Origin: DATECU01 sp035286745
GTDB taxonomy: Bacteria > Acidobacteriota > Vicinamibacteria > Fen-336
Direction: 5' to 3'
Length of the DNA stretch: 8,612 bases
NCBI GenBank assembly: GCA_035286745.1
Contig: DATECU010000289.1
Location: 1 to 8,612, forward strand
A model generated the notes under the pieces. The model was not told the origin of the DNA. It was given only the letters and a program-made list of their open reading frames with translations, and made no database searches. This document shows, piece after piece, positions 6,059 through 8,612 of the stretch (the first letter of the stretch is position 1; the number at the start of each line of letters is the position of its first letter). The translations under genes and the position numbers were made by a program.

Positions 6059-7815
6059 TAGTTAGGCCCCCCGGGAAGCAGGGCCTCGGCCTCGGGGCCG
6101 GAGAGGGCTCGGGCGCGGCGCTTGCCGCCAAAGAGGGCGGCCACGTCGAGGATCAGCACCACCCGCCCGTCGCCCATGATGGTGGCCCCGGCCAGGGCCA
6201 CCCCGGACGAGTCGAGGGCGGGATCCAGGGCCTTGATCACCACCTCCTGCTGGCCGCGCAGGCGGTCCACCACCAGACCGATGCGTTTGTCGCCGCGGCC
6301 CAGGATCACCGCGTAACGGCGATCCCCGAGGTCGGTGCTCTCCATGCCGAACAGTTGGGCCAGGGAGAACAGGGGTACGATGCGATCCCGGAGCCGCAGC
6401 GCATCGCGGCCGTTGATCTGGTGGACCTCATCGCGGTGGAACTTCATGCTCTCCACCACCGAGGCCAGGGGGATGGCGTAGGTGGCCCCCGCCACCTCGA
6501 CCAAGAGCGCCGAGATGATGGCCAGGGTGAGCGGGAGCTGGATGATGAACTTGCTGCCCACCCCGGGCACCGACTCCACCTCGATCAGGCCGTTCAGCCG
6601 CTCGATGGCCTTGAGCACCACGTCCAGGCCCACACCGCGGCCCGACATCTCGCTCACCTCATCGCTGGTGGAGAAGCCCTGGGCGAAGATGAGCTGGACG
6701 ATCTCCCGCTCGGTCAGGTTCTCGTCGCCCTTGAGCAGGCCGCGGGCGATGGCCTTGCGGCGCACGGTGTCGGCGTCGATGCCGCCTCCGTCGTCCATGA
6801 TGGTGAGCAGGACGTTGTTCGACTCCTGGGAAGCCGAGAGCAGGATGGTTCCGGTAGGCGTCTTGCCGCGAGCCACCCGGACCGCGGGCGGTTCGATGCC
6901 ATGGTCCACGCTGTTGCGGACCATGTGGACCAGGGGCTCCCCGATCTCGTCGATGATGGCCTTGTCCACCCGGGTGTTCTCGCCCTCCAGGATCAGCTCG
7001 ATTTCCTTGCCCTCCTGGCGTGCCAGGTCACGCACCAAACGAGGAAAGCGGTCGAAGATGTGGCGAACCGGAAGCATCCGGATGTCCATCACCGTTTCCT
7101 GGAGCTGGCTGGCCACCCCAGCCACGTGCTGTACCGCGTCCAGGAGGTCGGCCCCCGCCCCCCGGCCGCCCAGGCGGTTCGCCATCTCCTTGCCCACCTG
7201 CTCCAGCTTGGTGCGGTAGATGATGAGCTCGCCCACCAGGTTCAGCAGGTTGTCGAGCTGGCCGAAATTGACTCGCACCATGCTGGAGCGGGCCGACACA
7301 TAACGAGCATCGGCGGTGACCCCGGGAGCCTCCGGCGGGGCCGCCTCGTCGTCGGCCACCGGCACTTTCGGGGCCTCCGCTTGGCCCTGGCGGGGGAGCA
7401 AGGCCTCGGTGGGCGGCGGCACGGGGCCAGCCAGCAGGCTCTCCAGGTCCTGCCGCTCCCGTTCCAGGGAGCGGGTCTCCCGCGCCTCCTGGCACGCCTG
7501 CTCCACGGCGTCGCGCAGGGCGGAGGCACCGGCGAAGAGGCGGTCGAAGAGCGGCGAGGTCAGGGCGATCCCGCCCTCGCTGATGCGGCCGAAGACGTCC
7601 TCCAGCCGGTGAACGTACTCCTTGATGCCGGAGAAGCCCATCATCCCGCTGTTGCCCTTCAGGGTGTGCAGGGGCCCCAGCAGGCCGGCCACCGTCTCGG
7701 CATCGAGGCCGTCCCGCTCCAGGGACAGCAGGCACTGGTCAAGCGCCTCCAGATGCCCGCGAGCATCCTCAAGATAGATGGCGAGGAGCTCGACCGAGGC
7801 CTGGAAGTCCGACAT
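6058..7815 (-). CDS. cheA: Chemotaxis sensor histidine kinase CheA (no P2 domain)
   Basis: A 585-residue CheA. The N-terminal P1/HPt domain (about 1-110) carries the phospho-accepting His50 in LHTLKGNSGMMGF. A linker rich in Pro, Ala and Glu (about 130-172) replaces the CheY-docking P2 domain, explaining the shorter length than E. coli CheA (654). P3 dimerisation follows at about 175-245, then the P4 kinase domain with N box HMVRNSVDHGIE (297-308), G1 DDGGGID (341-347), F box FAQGFST (377-383) and G2 GRGVGLD (392-398). The CheW-like P5 regulatory domain spans about 430-565. There is no receiver domain fused at the C-terminus. It autophosphorylates under receptor control and passes phosphate to the CheY encoded 20 nt upstream. 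ATG 7815 is the only plausible start; no strong Shine-Dalgarno is seen, so translation may depend on the preceding gene. Confidence 0.97.
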   Translation of the reverse strand: MSDFQASVELLAIYLEDARGHLEALDQCLLSLERDGLDAETVAGLLGPLHTLKGNSGMMGFSGIKEYVHRLEDVFGRISEGGIALTSPLFDRLFAGASALRDAVEQACQEARETRSLERERQDLESLLAGPVPPPTEALLPRQGQAEAPKVPVADDEAAPPEAPGVTADARYVSARSSMVRVNFGQLDNLLNLVGELIIYRTKLEQVGKEMANRLGGRGAGADLLDAVQHVAGVASQLQETVMDIRMLPVRHIFDRFPRLVRDLARQEGKEIELILEGENTRVDKAIIDEIGEPLVHMVRNSVDHGIEPPAVRVARGKTPTGTILLSASQESNNVLLTIMDDGGGIDADTVRRKAIARGLLKGDENLTEREIVQLIFAQGFSTSDEVSEMSGRGVGLDVVLKAIERLNGLIEVESVPGVGSKFIIQLPLTLAIISALLVEVAGATYAIPLASVVESMKFHRDEVHQINGRDALRLRDRIVPLFSLAQLFGMESTDLGDRRYAVILGRGDKRIGLVVDRLRGQQEVVIKALDPALDSSGVALAGATIMGDGRVVLILDVAALFGGKRRARALSGPEAEALLPGGPN

Positions 7816-7835
7816 GGCAGAAGCCGTGCGCGCGC

Positions 7836-8213
7836 TTATGAGGCCGCCGTGATCTTCTCGATGAGGCCGTGCAGCTCGGAGGCTTGGAACGGCTTCTTGA
7901 CGTAGCCCTTGGCGCCCAGCTTGAGCCCCCGGATGGTGTCTTCTTCCTTGCCCTCGGTGGAGATGATGATGACCGGGATGGTCTGGTAGGCGGGCTCTTT
8001 CTGCACTCGCTGGAGGAACTCCAGGCCGTTCATCACCGGCATGTTGATGTCGAGCAGGATGAGATCGATGCCCTCTTCCTGCGCCAGCTTGTCGAGCGCC
8101 TCCAGGCCGTTCATGGCGGAGACCAGCTTGCAGTTCTTGTAGCGGGAGAGAAACAGCTTGTACATCTGATGGATCAGCGCCGAGTCGTCCACCGCGAGGA
8201 TCTTCCTCAGCAT
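7836..8213 (-). CDS. cheY: CheY-like single-domain response regulator
   Basis: A 125-residue stand-alone receiver domain. It has the acidic pair D9/D10, phospho-acceptor D55 in LILLDINMPVMNG, the switch residue T86 (after IIIS) and the conserved lysine K106 in GYVKKPF, so all phosphotransfer residues are intact. No output domain is attached. It is the first gene of the operon and the likely phosphate acceptor of the adjacent CheA. Whether its output is a flagellar motor, a type IV pilus/gliding apparatus or the HEAT-repeat protein cannot be told from sequence. The frame is open further upstream, but ATG 8213 is chosen because AGGAG stands 7 nt before it and homology starts at MLRKILAVDD; a longer start would run through the promoter region. 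CheY-like receivers are hard to separate into true CheY versus other single-domain regulators by sequence alone. Confidence 0.95.
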   Translation of the reverse strand: MLRKILAVDDSALIHQMYKLFLSRYKNCKLVSAMNGLEALDKLAQEEGIDLILLDINMPVMNGLEFLQRVQKEPAYQTIPVIIISTEGKEEDTIRGLKLGAKGYVKKPFQASELHGLIEKITAAS

Positions 8214-8220
8214 CGTCTCT

Positions 8221-8225
8221 CTCCT
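8221..8225 (-). promoter_or_regulatory. Ribosome binding site of cheY
   Basis: The minus strand reads AGGAG, then AGAGACG, then ATG at 8213, a spacing of 7 nt. It fixes the cheY start and excludes the longer in-frame reading up to 8438. Confidence 0.8.
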
Positions 8226-8227
8226 GC

Positions 8228-8243
8228 GGGCCTCTTTAGACCC
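8228..8243 (-). other. Small leader hairpin just upstream of the cheY ribosome binding site
   Basis: In the mRNA sense the stretch reads GGGUCU-AAAG-AGGCCC, a 6-bp stem (one G-U pair) with a four-base loop, ending 2 nt before the AGGAG. No U-tract follows, so it is not an intrinsic terminator. It could stabilise the leader or tune translation; chance occurrence in GC-rich DNA is possible. Confidence 0.35.
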
Positions 8244-8271
8244 TTCCCGCCACACCGCGGTCAGGCCTAGG

Positions 8272-8300
8272 TTTCTACCACCGAAGCGACCGGCGTTCAA
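8272..8300 (-). promoter_or_regulatory. Putative sigma70-type promoter of the che operon
   Basis: On the minus strand a -35-like TTGAAC (8295-8300) is followed by exactly 17 bases and a -10-like TAGAAA (8272-8277), each matching four of six consensus positions. The predicted start site near 8265 gives a leader of about 50 nt before cheY. It is the only well-spaced pair I found in the 142-bp divergent region on this strand. No -24/-12 (sigma54) pair was noticed. Confidence 0.5.
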
Positions 8301-8340
8301 GAAACCAGGGAGCCCCCGCCCGCTGAGCCTCGCACCATCG

Positions 8341-8349
8341 TGACATAAT
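8341..8349 (+). promoter_or_regulatory. Putative extended -10 promoter of the ROK kinase gene
   Basis: TGACATAAT fits the extended -10 form TGn followed by a hexamer matching TATAAT at five of six positions. No good -35 lies upstream (CTGAGC at 8323-8328 is only a weak, short-spaced match), as is common for extended -10 promoters. A six-base discriminator then places the predicted start at 8356, the first base of the kinase GTG codon. Confidence 0.5.
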
Positions 8350-8355
8350 CCGCCG

Positions 8356-8612
8356 GTGTCTGCGAGAGCGTGGGCCGTGGGTCTCGACGTTGGCGGCACT
8401 TTCTTGAAAGGCGCCCGGGTCGCCGCCGACGGCACCATCGGGGCCCGCCTTCACCAGCCGATCGCCAAGGGCACCGCCGAGGGCCTTCTTCACCAGCTCA
8501 GCCTGGCGGTGGCTGAGCTCGAGGTTGCGGCCGAGCCCATCTGCGCGGTGGGGGTCGGCTTGCCCGCCATCGTGGACCAAGACGGCCGGGTGCGCCGGGC
8601 GCCCAACGTTCC
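8356..8612 (+). CDS. ROK-family sugar kinase (glucokinase-like), N-terminal part only
   Basis: The plus strand is open from GTG 8356 to the window end, giving 85 codons of a protein normally about 300-330 residues long. It shows the ROK phosphate-binding motif LDVGGTFLKG at 10-19 (D-x-GG-T-x-x-K-G), then a strand-loop with ADGTIGARLHQPIAKG, and the second conserved block VGVGLPAIVDQDGRVRRAPN at 65-84. This organisation matches ROK glucokinases, which phosphorylate sugars with ATP in the cytoplasm; the DNA-binding N-terminal domain of ROK repressors is absent, so a kinase is favoured over a regulator. Substrate cannot be set because the sugar-binding and zinc-motif region is outside the window. 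A TGA at 8341-8343 closes the frame upstream, leaving GTG 8356 (or GTG 8377, which would cut off the first strand) as starts. No Shine-Dalgarno is present. Transcription is divergent from the che operon and no functional link is evident. Confidence 0.85.
   Translation, partial: MSARAWAVGLDVGGTFLKGARVAADGTIGARLHQPIAKGTAEGLLHQLSLAVAELEVAAEPICAVGVGLPAIVDQDGRVRRAPNV

Noticed and set aside
5199..6131. Minus-strand 310-codon frame over the ATPase
   Set aside because: Off-frame reading rich in Pro/Gly/Arg; the overlapping frame 5165-6058 has intact Walker motifs.
6355..7905. Plus-strand open frame of 516 codons opposite cheA
   Set aside because: Antisense shadow of a complete CheA, rich in His/Asp/Gly, with no motif.
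8214..8438. 75-codon N-terminal extension of cheY
   Set aside because: It crosses the predicted promoter and the start of the divergent kinase, has no conserved features, and ATG 8213 has a good ribosome binding site.

Overview
The window holds most of a one-directional chemosensory operon on the minus strand, plus the first 85 codons of a divergent sugar-kinase gene on the plus strand. DNA is strongly GC-rich with GC-ending codons throughout. The very long, repeat-rich chemoreceptor, the HEAT-repeat partner and the gene order suggest a Gram-negative bacterium of the deltaproteobacterial/myxobacterial type or a related uncultured phylum. This placement is inference; there is no rRNA or other phylogenetic marker here.

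Layout, in the direction of minus-strand transcription (right to left): a putative sigma70-type promoter (8272-8300) and short leader; cheY, a stand-alone receiver; cheA, a histidine kinase lacking a recognisable P2 domain; an ExeA/GspA-like AAA+ ATPase overlapping cheA by one base; a CheW adaptor with a ~140-residue low-complexity N-terminal extension; a secreted ABC-type substrate-binding protein with no transporter genes; a transmembrane methyl-accepting chemotaxis protein (MCP) whose cytoplasmic hairpin is built from 28-residue repeats mirrored on both arms; and a HEAT-repeat protein that runs off the left edge. Gaps are 50 nt or less, so a single transcript is likely. No cheR, cheB, cheC or cheD is seen; if linked, they would lie past the left edge.

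Proposed working: the binding protein may deliver a ligand signal to the MCP periplasmic domain. The MCP controls CheA through CheW, and CheA phosphorylates CheY. The output may be the HEAT-repeat protein or a motility/developmental target. The ATPase between kinase and adaptor is the least expected member and may act in assembly or placement of the array (inference).

The 142-bp divergent region (8214-8355) also carries an extended -10 promoter reading rightward. Its predicted start site falls on the GTG start codon of the ROK-family kinase, suggesting a leaderless mRNA.
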